NCBI GenBank assembly: GCA_027307165.1
Contig: DAHUXM010000024.1
Span: 124,001 to 188,000 of the forward strand
Direction of reading: 5' to 3'
DNA from: Gemmatimonadota bacterium
GTDB taxonomy: Bacteria > Gemmatimonadota > Gemmatimonadetes > Gemmatimonadales > Gemmatimonadaceae
DNA: 64,000 nucleotides
A model generated the notes under the pieces. The model was not told where the DNA came from, searched no databases, and saw only the letters and a list, made by a program, of their open reading frames with translations. This document shows, in pieces, positions 23,793 to 32,361 of the stretch (position 1 is its first letter; every line of letters begins with the position of its first letter). Made by a program: the position numbers and the translations under genes.

Positions 23793-25972
23793 CGGAGCCT
23801 CGCATGAACACTCCGGTCGCGAATGGTCGGTATCAGGCTCCCGTGACCATGGAAATCGAAGATGGCATCGCGATCCTGACCATCGACCTGGTCGGCGAGC
23901 CGGTGAACAAGATCACGCGCGGAATGCGAGAAGCGTTCGTCGAGTTGTTCGATCGCATCGACCGCGACGACACGGTGAAGGGCGCTGTCCTGATCAGCGG
24001 AAAGCCGGATACGTTCATCGCCGGTGCAGACATCGAAGAGTTCACGCAGCTGCGCGACGCGGAGGACGCCGAGCGTCTGAGTCGCGACGGACAGGCACTC
24101 GTCGAGCATTTTGAAAAGTCGCGCGTTCCGTTCGTTGCGGCGATACACGGAGCGTGTCTCGGCGGCGGATTGGAAGCGTCGCTCGCATGCAGATGGCGCA
24201 TCGCGACCGATGACCCCAAAACGATTCTCGCGTTGCCAGAAGTGCAGCTCGGATTGATTCCCGGTGCGGGCGGCACGCAGCGCCTGCCGCGTCTGATCGG
24301 AGCCCGTGCCGCGCTGGACATGATTCTCACGAGCAAGAACGTGCGCGCGAAAAAGGCGTTGCAGACCGGCCTCGTGGATGAGATGGTGCATCCCGCAATC
24401 CTGCGTCGCATCGCAATCGATCGAGCCAGGGCGCTGGGTGAAGGACGACTCAAGCGCGCGTCGCGCTCGCGCGGCGCATCCGGACTGTTGCTCGATGCGA
24501 ATCCGGTCGGCCGCAGCGTCGTGTTCAGGAAGGCGCGCGAGGAGACGGAAAAGAAGACGCACGGCAATTTCCCCGCGCCGCTGGCGGCGATCGATGCTGT
24601 CGAAGCCGGAATGAACAAGGGAATGCCGGCTGGTCTGCGCGAGGAGGCGCGCCTGTTCGGCCAGATGGCTGCGACCGACGTGTCAAAGCAGCTCATCTTC
24701 CTCTTCTTCGCCACGACCGCGCTCAAGAAGGACAGTGGACTTCCCCCAGGTCACAGCGCCGCTGCACTCAACATCCAGAAGATCGGCATAATCGGCTCCG
24801 GGTTCATGGGTGCCGGCATCGCAAGTGTAGCGGTGCAGCAGGGAACGATCGTACGAATGAAGGACGCCGATTGGGCACACATCGGCAAGGGTTTGAGCGC
24901 GATCAGCAAGGTGCTGAAGGGACGGTTGACCAAACGACAGATCACGCGCATGCAGTACGCGGATACCATGTCGCTCGTCAGTGGCACGATCGATTATACC
25001 GGCTTCGCGAACGTCGATCTGGTGATCGAGGCTGTATTCGAAGATCTGGATGTGAAGCATGCGGTGCTTCGTGAGGTCGAGGCCGTCGTCAAGCCGGAGG
25101 CGATCTTCGCGACCAATACGAGCACCCTCCCCGTGACTCGAATCGCTGAAGTGTCGCGACGTCCCGAGCGCGTGCTTGGCATGCACTTCTTCTCTCCGGT
25201 CGACAGGATGCCGTTGCTGGAAGTGATCGTTACCGAGCGTACGTCGGATTCGGTGACCGCGACGGCTGTCGCATACGGCAAGAAGCTGGGCAAGACTGTC
25301 ATCGTCGTGCAGGACTCGCCGGGCTTCTTCGTGAACCGGATACTCGCTCCGTACATAAGTGAAGCCGGACGGTTGCTCGATGAGGGTGGCTCGATCGAGG
25401 CGATCGACAAGGCACTTGTCGATTTCGGATTTCCGGTAGGGCCCATAACACTCGTCGATGAAGTGGGGCTCGACATTGCCGGCAAGGTGGGCCAGATCAT
25501 GTTCGACGAGTTCGGTGCCCGTCTCTCTCAACCGGAATCGCTGCGCAGCGTGATCGACGCAGGACGTTTCGGCCGCAAGTCGAAGAAGGGATTCTACATT
25601 TACGACGAAGCCGGAAAGAAGGGTGGCGCCGACCAGTCGGTGTACGAGATCTTCGCACCCGGTCGTACGCGCACGGAGATGTCCGAAGACGACATTCAGC
25701 GTCGCACCGTTTACGCGATGCTCAACGAAGCAGCGCGCTGTCTTGAAGAAGGAATCATCCGCTCACCGCGCGACGGCGACGTCGGTGGAGTATTCGGAAT
25801 CGGCTTTCCCCCGTTCCGTGGCGGCCCATTCCGTTACATGGACACCATGGGGATCGAGCTGTTTTTGCAGCAATTGGACGACCTGAACGTAAGGTTTCCA
25901 GGGCGGTTCGAAGCCGCATCCATCCTGTTGCAGATGGCGCGCTCCAACGCGCGCTTCTACCCGCAGGACTGA
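23789..25972 (+). CDS. fadJ: Fatty acid oxidation multifunctional protein (enoyl-CoA hydratase/3-hydroxyacyl-CoA dehydrogenase), FadJ type
   Basis: 727 residues. N-terminal crotonase domain (about 15-200) with FIAGADIEEF, the oxyanion-loop GACLGGGLEASLACRWRIA and the second catalytic Glu in LPEVQLGLIPGAGGTQRLP. The NAD-binding domain starts near 330 (IGIIGSGFMGAGIASVA), followed by the MHFFSPVDRMPLLE substrate segment and the helical 3HCDH C-terminus. Together with FadI it carries out hydration, oxidation and thiolysis of fatty acyl-CoA. ATG at 23789 overlaps the fadI stop; ATG 23804 is an alternative. Confidence 0.93.
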   Translation: MTEPRMNTPVANGRYQAPVTMEIEDGIAILTIDLVGEPVNKITRGMREAFVELFDRIDRDDTVKGAVLISGKPDTFIAGADIEEFTQLRDAEDAERLSRDGQALVEHFEKSRVPFVAAIHGACLGGGLEASLACRWRIATDDPKTILALPEVQLGLIPGAGGTQRLPRLIGARAALDMILTSKNVRAKKALQTGLVDEMVHPAILRRIAIDRARALGEGRLKRASRSRGASGLLLDANPVGRSVVFRKAREETEKKTHGNFPAPLAAIDAVEAGMNKGMPAGLREEARLFGQMAATDVSKQLIFLFFATTALKKDSGLPPGHSAAALNIQKIGIIGSGFMGAGIASVAVQQGTIVRMKDADWAHIGKGLSAISKVLKGRLTKRQITRMQYADTMSLVSGTIDYTGFANVDLVIEAVFEDLDVKHAVLREVEAVVKPEAIFATNTSTLPVTRIAEVSRRPERVLGMHFFSPVDRMPLLEVIVTERTSDSVTATAVAYGKKLGKTVIVVQDSPGFFVNRILAPYISEAGRLLDEGGSIEAIDKALVDFGFPVGPITLVDEVGLDIAGKVGQIMFDEFGARLSQPESLRSVIDAGRFGRKSKKGFYIYDEAGKKGGADQSVYEIFAPGRTRTEMSEDDIQRRTVYAMLNEAARCLEEGIIRSPRDGDVGGVFGIGFPPFRGGPFRYMDTMGIELFLQQLDDLNVRFPGRFEAASILLQMARSNARFYPQD

Positions 25973-25989
25973 CCAGCCAACCCTACCAG

Positions 25990-27636
25990 ATGAGTCATAC
26001 CATCACGTCCTCAATCCGCGGCGTCGTCGCGGTGAGCATCGCCTCGTTCGGCGTAGCGTGCGCTGCGCGGATCGATCCGTCACGGCCGATTTACCCGATG
26101 CCGCAGACTCGCGCCGAGGCGTCCGATTACAACAGGACGTCCAGCTACGGCGACGTGATGGCTTTCATCAACGGGCTTCGCGCGCGCAACGCACCGCTGG
26201 CATACGGAGTGATCGGCAAGACGACAGAGGGACGCGACATCCCCTATCTGATTGCGTCGCGGCCGATCGTCAGGACGCCCGAAGAAGCCCGCAAGCTCGG
26301 TCGCCCGATCGTGTACGTCAACGCGAACATCCACGCCGGCGAGGTTGAGGGCAAGGAAGCACTGCTCGCGCTCGTGCGTGATCTCACATATCAGCGCGGT
26401 CCCAACGTACTCGACTCGCTCGTACTGATTGCCGTACCGATCTACAACGCCGACGGCAATGAGAAATTCGCCGATCAGGCGGTGAATCGTAGAGAGCAGA
26501 ACGGACCGGAGCTGGTAGGCACCAGAGCGCAAGGGCAGGGCCTCGATCTCAATCGCGACTACGTGAAGGCCGAAGCACCGGAAACGCGCGCATCGCTCGC
26601 GATGTTCGACAAGTGGGACCCGGACGTGTACGTCGATCTCCACACGACCGACGGAAGCTTTCATGGCTTCGCGCTGACGTACTCTCCGTCCTTGAACCCG
26701 GCATCGTATGCGCCGGGCTTCGCTGGCGGTCTCACACGCGATACGATCCTTCCCGAGATCCGCGCCCGCATGCACAGCCGCGGCTTCGAGGTGTTCGACT
26801 ACGGCAACTTCGGTCGCGAAGACGGTCGGGCCCAGCTGACCGACACGGTGAAGGACGGCTGGTACACTTACGAGCACACGCCGCGCTACGGGACCAACTA
26901 CTACGGAATGCGCGGCCGCGTGTCCATCCTGAGCGAAGCATTTTCGCACGATCCGTTCAAGCGTCGCGTCGCTTCGACCTATGCGTTCGTTCAGGAGATT
27001 CTCTCAGCCACAGCGAGACATGCAGCGCAGCTCGAGCAGATCAGATCCACGGCCGACAACGTTCAGGAAGCGAACGTTCCGATCCGTTCCCGGATGACCA
27101 CCAGGCCGTTCGATGCGCCAATTCCTTTCGAGGTTCTGACGCGGACGGGTGATTCGACGATGACCCAGGCCGGCGTTCCCAGGGGCCTACGGCGTACTGG
27201 CCGCTTCATCACGCAGGTGATGCCGGTGTATGATCGTTTCGAGCCGGCACTGGAGGTGCGTCATCCGGATGCGTATCTGGTCCCGAACGACGCGAAGATC
27301 GTAGCACTCCTGAAGCTCCACGGACTCAGCGTCGAACCGTTCTCGCCCAGCGGGACGGGCAACCGGCTGTCAGTATTCACAGTCGATTCAGTCATCACGT
27401 CGGCGCGCCCATTTCAGGGGCACCGCGAAATTCGTGTGACCGGAACGTGGAGTACGCCATCCGCAGTCGATGTTCCCGTCGGCGGATACGTGGTCGTACC
27501 GGCAACAGGGCGCTTCGGCCCGCTCGCCGCTTATCTTTTGGAGCCGGAAGCCGATGACGGACTCGTCGACTGGAATTTCTTCGACACGTCGATCGCAACC
27601 GGCAAACCGTTCCCAGTAATCCGCTTATACAAGTAA
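25990..27636 (+). CDS. Secreted M14-family zinc carboxypeptidase
   Basis: 548 residues. The N-terminus has a signal peptide with FGVAC, so it may be a lipoprotein with Cys24. Zinc ligands are His115 and Glu118 (NIHAGEVEG) and His218 (VDLHTTDGSFHGF); LNRDYVKAEAPETRA is the substrate-carboxylate region. The protein has a C-terminal beta-domain of about 180 residues absent from the smallest M14 enzymes. It would degrade peptides outside the cytoplasm. It is 17 bases after fadJ and 1 base before the proline dehydrogenase gene, an odd but tight grouping. Confidence 0.87.
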   Translation: MSHTITSSIRGVVAVSIASFGVACAARIDPSRPIYPMPQTRAEASDYNRTSSYGDVMAFINGLRARNAPLAYGVIGKTTEGRDIPYLIASRPIVRTPEEARKLGRPIVYVNANIHAGEVEGKEALLALVRDLTYQRGPNVLDSLVLIAVPIYNADGNEKFADQAVNRREQNGPELVGTRAQGQGLDLNRDYVKAEAPETRASLAMFDKWDPDVYVDLHTTDGSFHGFALTYSPSLNPASYAPGFAGGLTRDTILPEIRARMHSRGFEVFDYGNFGREDGRAQLTDTVKDGWYTYEHTPRYGTNYYGMRGRVSILSEAFSHDPFKRRVASTYAFVQEILSATARHAAQLEQIRSTADNVQEANVPIRSRMTTRPFDAPIPFEVLTRTGDSTMTQAGVPRGLRRTGRFITQVMPVYDRFEPALEVRHPDAYLVPNDAKIVALLKLHGLSVEPFSPSGTGNRLSVFTVDSVITSARPFQGHREIRVTGTWSTPSAVDVPVGGYVVVPATGRFGPLAAYLLEPEADDGLVDWNFFDTSIATGKPFPVIRLYK

Positions 27637-27637
27637 G

Positions 27638-28573
27638 ATGATCCGAAACGCACTGCTCTATCTTTCCAACCAGCCGCGAGTTTTCAAGTTCGTCAAGACA
27701 AATCGCCTGGCCAAGGGGTTCGCCTCCCGCTTCGTCGCTGGCGAGACGCTCGAGACCGCGGTTCCCGCGGTCCGTGAGCTCAACGGTCGCGGAGTCACAG
27801 CGTCGCTCGACCTGCTGGGCGAGAGCGTTCACAACGAAGCCGAGGCGCGAGCTGCCGGCGCCGAGTACTTGAAGATTCTCGATCGCATCGCGCGTGAGAA
27901 GCTCGATGCGAATGTGAGCGTCAAGCTCACCGCGATGGGCCTGGACGTTTCCGAAGAGTTGTGCGTCTCGATAATGGGCGACGTGCTCGAACGGGCGCGC
28001 AAGTACGGCAGCTTCGTCAGGCTCGACATGGAAGCGAGCAACTACACACAGAAGACGCTCGAGTTGTTCGAGAATCGCCTGTATCCGGAATTCCGCGGTA
28101 CTGTCGGAGTCGTGCTGCAGAGCTATCTGTATCGAACACAGGCGGACGTGGAGCACATGAATGCGCTCGGTGCGCGCGTGCGCATATGCAAGGGTGCTTA
28201 CAAGGAACCGGCGAGCGTCGCGTTTCCCGAAAAGCGCGACGTGGACGCGAATTACATCACGTGCATGCAGAGTCTCATCCTGCACGGTACCTATCCCGGT
28301 ATCGCTACGCACGACGAAGTCATAATCGAGAAGGTGAAGCAGTTCGCACGCGAGAACGACATCAAGCCCGATCGCTTCGAATTCCAGATGCTGTACGGGA
28401 TTCGCCGCGATCTGCAGGAGAAGATCGTGCGCGAGGGCTGGAGAATGCGGTGCTATGTCCCGTTCGGTACACAGTGGTATCCTTACCTCATGCGCCGGCT
28501 CGCAGAGCGTCCCGCCAATGTAGCCTTCATGACCGGCAACATCGTCAAGGAGATGGTGCGCGGCCGACGTTGA
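27638..28573 (+). CDS. Proline dehydrogenase
   Basis: 311 residues, typical for monofunctional proline dehydrogenase. The TIM barrel motifs are visible: TASLDLLGESV, DANVSVKLTAMGLD, VRLDMEASNYT (substrate and FAD region), GARVRICKGAYKEP, ATHDEVII, EFQMLYGIR, and RMRCYVPFGTQWYPYLMRRLAERPAN, the C-terminal helix contacting proline and FAD. It oxidises proline to 1-pyrroline-5-carboxylate and passes electrons to quinone. No P5C dehydrogenase gene is adjacent. It may use peptide-derived proline from the M14 peptidase encoded 1 base upstream; that link is inference. Confidence 0.93.
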   Translation: MIRNALLYLSNQPRVFKFVKTNRLAKGFASRFVAGETLETAVPAVRELNGRGVTASLDLLGESVHNEAEARAAGAEYLKILDRIAREKLDANVSVKLTAMGLDVSEELCVSIMGDVLERARKYGSFVRLDMEASNYTQKTLELFENRLYPEFRGTVGVVLQSYLYRTQADVEHMNALGARVRICKGAYKEPASVAFPEKRDVDANYITCMQSLILHGTYPGIATHDEVIIEKVKQFARENDIKPDRFEFQMLYGIRRDLQEKIVREGWRMRCYVPFGTQWYPYLMRRLAERPANVAFMTGNIVKEMVRGRR

Positions 28574-28591
28574 GCCGCCACTGAGCCCCAT

Positions 28592-28969
28592 ATGGGCCGA
28601 TTTCTTCCCGCCGATCATGACGCCGGTGACGCCAACACGGTTGGCGGCTACCGTGCGGTGCATTCCCGGCCGGCCGCATTCGAGGGCAGGGACGGCGCGT
28701 CATACAGCGTGGACATCGTCGTCGACGAAGTGCGCGAACCGGCTGGACGGTTCGGCGCGTATCTGCTGTTCGTACACTGGCGTCGCGGCGATCCATCCGC
28801 CGCCGGCCATCTCGAAACCGACTACATCGCCTTCGGCGAGACCGAGGACGCCGCGCGCGCCACACTCGGTGCAATGCGGTTGAGCGAGGCGAAACGCACG
28901 CTCGATGATCTGATCGCACGTGCACAGACGCCAGAGCGGCCGTGGTACGACGTCATGCGAGATTCGTGA
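28592..28969 (+). CDS. Hypothetical protein
   Basis: 125 residues, soluble. The middle (SYSVDIVVDEVREPAGRFGAYLLFVHW, then LETDYIAFGETEDAARATLGAM) looks like alternating beta strands and a helix; it ends with a charged helix. I do not recognise the family. Kept because it sits neatly between proline dehydrogenase (18 bases) and rsgA, whose start GTG overlaps its stop codon (GTGA). Confidence 0.65.
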   Translation: MGRFLPADHDAGDANTVGGYRAVHSRPAAFEGRDGASYSVDIVVDEVREPAGRFGAYLLFVHWRRGDPSAAGHLETDYIAFGETEDAARATLGAMRLSEAKRTLDDLIARAQTPERPWYDVMRDS

Positions 28970-29925
28970 CGGGGACACCACGAAGCATCGAGGGACCATC
29001 CCTCCTCGGCCGTGTCCTGTCGGGCACCGGTGGAGTGTGGCAGGTGCGCACGAGCACCGGCGAGATGCACGACGCGTCGCTGCGTGGCCGTCTCAAGCTG
29101 GTGAGCGATTCAGGCGTGAAGCTTTCGGTCGGCGACAACGTGAGGGTCATCGAGGGCGAGCGTGGGGACGGATGGATGATCACCGAGATTCTCCCGCGCA
29201 CATCGCAGCTCGCACGGCGTGAACCGGGTGGGCGCGCAGGCGAGCGCGTCGTCGTTGCGAATCTGGATCAGGTAATCGTCGTGTTCGCCGCGGCCAACCC
29301 CGAGCCGCACCCCCGAATGCTGGATCGCTTTCTCGTGATCGCCGAAGCCAACTCCCTCGCTGCGCGCGTGGTGATCAACAAGACCGACCTGGCAGACGAG
29401 GAAGAGATCCGCGTGCGCTTCGGCGACTACGAGGCCGCCGGATATCCGCTCCACCTCACGAGCGCGATCCGGAGGACCGGAATCGCGGAGCTGCATGCCG
29501 TGTTCGATGGCAGGACGAGCGCGCTGAGCGGTCCATCGGGAGTCGGAAAGTCGTCGTTGATGAATTCGCTGTACCCCGGCCTCAACTTGCGAGTCGGCGC
29601 CATCAGCGAATCGGTGAACAAGGGGCGCCACACCACCGTGGGCGCTGTGATGCATCCGCTTCCGGCGGGTGGCTACGTCGCCGACACTCCCGGACTGCGC
29701 GAGGTCGGAGTGTGGGGGCTGGACCCTGTGGACCTGCCGGACTGCTTTCCGGAATTCCGGCCTTTCATCCACGAATGCCGCTTCGGGAACTGTTCACATC
29801 TATCGGAGCCTGGCTGCGCGGTCATCGCCGCCGTTCAATCCGGGGCGGTGAGCGCAGCCAGATACGATAGTTATTCGAGACTGCGTGTAGAACTCGAGGA
29901 GACGGAAAAGCGCTGGAGTAAGTAG
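28966..29925 (+). CDS. rsgA: Ribosome small-subunit-dependent GTPase RsgA
   Basis: 319 residues from GTG 28966. An OB-fold (about 20-90) precedes a circularly permuted GTPase: G4 NKTD at 138-141 comes before G1 GPSGVGKSS at 189-197 and G3 DTPG at 240-243, the hallmark of RsgA/YjeQ. A zinc-binding tail with ECRFGNCSHLSEPGC (about 270-284) supplies Cys/His ligands. It matures the 30S subunit late in assembly. GTG 28966 is chosen because it overlaps the upstream stop and gives the OB-fold start. Confidence 0.95.
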   Translation: MTGTPRSIEGPSLLGRVLSGTGGVWQVRTSTGEMHDASLRGRLKLVSDSGVKLSVGDNVRVIEGERGDGWMITEILPRTSQLARREPGGRAGERVVVANLDQVIVVFAAANPEPHPRMLDRFLVIAEANSLAARVVINKTDLADEEEIRVRFGDYEAAGYPLHLTSAIRRTGIAELHAVFDGRTSALSGPSGVGKSSLMNSLYPGLNLRVGAISESVNKGRHTTVGAVMHPLPAGGYVADTPGLREVGVWGLDPVDLPDCFPEFRPFIHECRFGNCSHLSEPGCAVIAAVQSGAVSAARYDSYSRLRVELEETEKRWSK

Positions 29926-29965
29926 CGCCGCAGTATTGCGTCGGCAGTCGGTTCGGCCGGGTGGA

Positions 29966-30247
29966 TCAGTGGCCGTGTCTGCGCGTCTCCCAGCCCTTCC
30001 TGGCAGCCTTGCTTCTCTCCGCGTGGCTCTCGGAGTGGCCACCCTTTCGTTCCGGCTCGCGATTTTCACTTCTGTCGCGTCCGGATCCGCCGGCTTTTCT
30101 CCCGCCGTGGCTTATCGCGTTTTCCGTTGCCCATGCGCGTCGCTCCGATTCCTTCTCCGGAACACCGCGCGACTCGTATCCCTGTTCGATGTGTTCGACC
30201 TGTCTTTTCTGCTTGTCCGTGTATGCAGATTTGTCGCCCCGTGGCAT
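29966..30247 (-). CDS. Small basic stress-type protein (KGG-like)
   Basis: 93 residues starting MPRGDKSAYTDKQKRQVEHI with AGGAGG as RBS. The sequence is highly hydrophilic, rich in Lys/Arg/Glu/Gly, with GVPEKESERRAWATENAISHGG and HAERSKAARKGWETRRHGH at the end. Such short proteins are common in bacteria, often labelled plasmid stabilisation protein by similarity, without real function assignment. Probably disordered and nucleic-acid-binding by charge; inference only. Confidence 0.7.
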   Translation of the reverse strand: MPRGDKSAYTDKQKRQVEHIEQGYESRGVPEKESERRAWATENAISHGGRKAGGSGRDRSENREPERKGGHSESHAERSKAARKGWETRRHGH

Positions 30248-30440
30248 CGTGCCCTCCTGTCTGCGTGTAGAAGTGCCGCTGCAGAATCGTGCATAACACA
30301 TGCCCTCATGTGAGTCTCAGTGCAGCTCCGCGTCGTCGAGCGAAGGATGCGGATGACTGAATGTCGCGCCGCGCGTAATAAAAGAGTGGAACGCGCCGCC
30401 ACTGCTATTCCTCGACCACTCGAGGGTCGCTGTCTGGTTC

Positions 30441-30833
30441 CTAGCCCCAGGTGAGCTTCACGAGCTGGATCAGGTTGCCGCAGCTGTCGTCCAGCACAGC
30501 GATGATCGAGCCCGTCGTGGACGTGACCGGCACGGTGAACTTCACACCCTTGGCCACCAACCGATCGTGCTCCGCCTGCACGTCGTTCACGAGGAACTGG
30601 GCCGCTGGTCGGCCCTGCGCGCGTATCGCTTCCTGGTATGCCTTGCCTGCCGGGTTGGCGTTGGACTCCAGCACCAGCTCGGTGCCATCTGGATCCTCCG
30701 GCGACACAACCGTGAGCCAGCGGTAGTTCCCCTGGGTGAAATCGGCCTTTTTCTGAAAGCCGAGCGTGTCCGTGTAGAACTGAAGAGCCCTGTCCTGATC
30801 GTCGACGTACAGCGTTGTCCACTTGATGCGCAT
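30441..30833 (-). CDS. VOC-family (glyoxalase/bleomycin resistance) protein
   Basis: 130 residues from ATG 30833. One VOC module pair: MRIKWTTLYVDDQDRALQFYTDTLGF, YRWLTVVSPEDPDGTELVLE and the second half QFLVNDVQAEHDRLVAKGVKF with DDSCGNLIQLVKL at the end. The putative metal ligands are Glu in ELVLE and the C-terminal polar residue of the second half, as for related phnB/YaeR-type proteins. Substrate unknown. Downstream of the ArsR/SRPBCC pair, suggesting one functional group. Confidence 0.87.
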   Translation of the reverse strand: MRIKWTTLYVDDQDRALQFYTDTLGFQKKADFTQGNYRWLTVVSPEDPDGTELVLESNANPAGKAYQEAIRAQGRPAAQFLVNDVQAEHDRLVAKGVKFTVPVTSTTGSIIAVLDDSCGNLIQLVKLTWG

Positions 30834-30892
30834 CGCTTTTTTCTCCCTGTTTGGTTGTTGTTGATACTGCCAGGCCTCCGCGGACGACGCGT

Positions 30893-31351
30893 TCAGATTG
30901 TCCCGGCCGACTCCGGGATCCTTGCCAGCAGATCTTCGAGGTTTCCGGCCATCATCTTCCAGCCATAACGTGCGCCGTTGAAGTTCCGCTTCTGAGTCGA
31001 CTTGAAACCTGACTGCACGAGCGAGAGGCGCGTTCCCGATGCAGCAGGCATGAGCGTAAAGGTCACGACGGTGTCGATGTCTCCGACAACCCACGTGTAG
31101 CTGAGCTTTCTGTGCGCTTCGCTTTCCAGGATTCGACAGTGCACGCTGCCGTCCCAACCGGGGTGTGGCGGAGCCCTGAACACGAACTGGGCACCCGGCT
31201 CGAGCGCGAGGCCCACAACGGGCAGCAGCCACTCCGCGAGTAGTGAAGGATCTGTGAGCGCCCGCCATACCTTTTCCGGCCGATGGGGCAAATCGAATTC
31301 GAACGAAATGGATTCGGTTTGCGATTGCGTCGTGGTGTCGATGCGAGTCAT
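30893..31351 (-). CDS. SRPBCC/AHSA1-family protein
   Basis: 152 residues. The typical AHSA1 start of the lipid-binding fold FEFDLPHRPEKVWRALTDPSLLAEWLLP is followed by FVFRAPPHPGWDGSVHCRILES and TVVTFTLMPAASGTRLSLVQSGFKS, ending with a long C-terminal helix. The fold binds hydrophobic ligands in a cavity. ATG at 31351 overlaps the stop of the arsR gene (ATGA), a pairing repeatedly seen for ArsR-AHSA1 operons where the regulator senses stress or the ligand. Confidence 0.88.
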   Translation of the reverse strand: MTRIDTTTQSQTESISFEFDLPHRPEKVWRALTDPSLLAEWLLPVVGLALEPGAQFVFRAPPHPGWDGSVHCRILESEAHRKLSYTWVVGDIDTVVTFTLMPAASGTRLSLVQSGFKSTQKRNFNGARYGWKMMAGNLEDLLARIPESAGTI

Positions 31352-31677
31352 CGGTCCATTTTTTCCAGCAGTCGTTCGAGCCGATCGACGTGTTCTGTCC
31401 AGAAGGCGCGATAGTGCGCGATCCAATCGATGAGCGGCTTCATGCCGTGCGGGTCCACCCTGTAGTAGACGCAGCGTCCCTCGCGCCGGCCGTTCACCAG
31501 CCCGGCATCTTTCAACGCGGCAAGGTGCTGCGAGACCGCCGGTTGCGAGATATCGAAGCGCGCGGTGAGGTCCTTCACTGCCGCTTCGCCGCGCGTCAGC
31601 GACTCGAAGATCGCTCGACGGCTGGGGTCCGCCAGTGCCTGGAAGATCCTGTTCTCGACCGTAGCCGTGTTCTGCAT
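31348..31677 (-). CDS. ArsR-family transcriptional regulator
   Basis: 109 residues. Winged helix with IFQALADPSRRAIFESLTRGE, the recognition helix in DISQPAVSQHLAALKDAGLV and the wing NGRREGRCVYYRVD, followed by a C-terminal helix WIAHYRAFWTEHVDRLERLLEK. There is no CxC metal motif, so this belongs to the metal-independent group commonly paired with AHSA1 proteins. An ATAAG-N6-CTTAT inverted repeat 10 bases before its start is a probable autoregulatory site. Confidence 0.92.
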   Translation of the reverse strand: MQNTATVENRIFQALADPSRRAIFESLTRGEAAVKDLTARFDISQPAVSQHLAALKDAGLVNGRREGRCVYYRVDPHGMKPLIDWIAHYRAFWTEHVDRLERLLEKMDR

Positions 31678-31686
31678 GGTCGAAGA

Positions 31687-31702
31687 ATAAGTCGCTGCTT
31701 AT
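31687..31702. promoter_or_regulatory. Probable ArsR operator
   Basis: ATAAG-N6-CTTAT, a 5-bp inverted repeat 10 bases upstream of the arsR ATG. AT-rich inverted repeats of this shape overlap the promoter in many ArsR-regulated operons; on the minus strand it covers a -10-like TATTCT. Confidence 0.5.
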
Positions 31703-31785
31703 GAATCGTCAATCCCGGGATCGCGAGATCGGCGCCGGCAAAGGCCAGGATTACCGGTGCAAAGCGCCTGACTCTTCGCGCTTCG

Positions 31786-32313
31786 CTAACTCTTCGCCGG
31801 GACCAGCCTGGTACTGCGCGTGATGAACAGAAGCGTCACGGCGATAGCGATCGCGGCGGTGATGGTGCATGACAGCACGACGCCCCAGGCCAGGCCCGCC
31901 TGGGCTGCCTTCACGAGATACGACGTCCACAGTTTTTGAAGTCCCACATCCAGCGCGCCAGCCAGTGCGCCAGACATTGCAGCGCCGAGAGCGAGCATCC
32001 CCTTTCCGGTAAGACGTCCGCGGACTCTTCCCGAGATCATCAGCGCAAGCCAGCACGCTATCGCTGCGACCGCCGTACGCTGCACGAGACGGATCATGGC
32101 GGTGCGCCAGATTGCCGGCATGATGCTGGCGCCGAGCAATTTGCGGAACAGCATGTTGAGCGGAACCACGCCGATCGCGAACACGATCACCGCGTATGCG
32201 ATCGCGAAGAGCAGTATGACACGTGATACGCGGATGATCTGCGGAGAAGCCGAGCCGTAGAGGTGGCCTCTGGAATCTGTTCTAGCCATCATCTCCAAAG
32301 GACGGAGAAGCAT
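31786..32313 (-). CDS. Hypothetical membrane protein (four helices)
   Basis: 175 residues with four hydrophobic segments (VSRVILLFAIAYAVIVFAIGVV, AVAAIACWLALMI, MLALGAAMSGALAGALDVGL, GVVLSCTITAAIAIAVTLLF). Not a recognised family. ATG at 32313 or the pair at 32292 and 32289 could be the start; GGAG lies just before the latter pair. It follows bioD by 48 bases on the same strand. Confidence 0.6.
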   Translation of the reverse strand: MLLRPLEMMARTDSRGHLYGSASPQIIRVSRVILLFAIAYAVIVFAIGVVPLNMLFRKLLGASIMPAIWRTAMIRLVQRTAVAAIACWLALMISGRVRGRLTGKGMLALGAAMSGALAGALDVGLQKLWTSYLVKAAQAGLAWGVVLSCTITAAIAIAVTLLFITRSTRLVPAKS

Positions 32314-32361
32314 GCTGATCGGTCACCGGTGGTCGCTCGGTGACACGGTCGCGGCCAGCGC

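Noticed and set aside
30410-30425. CCTCGA-CCAC-TCGAGG hairpin after the VOC gene
   Set aside because: Short stem and no T tract in the minus-strand direction, so calling it a terminator is not supported.
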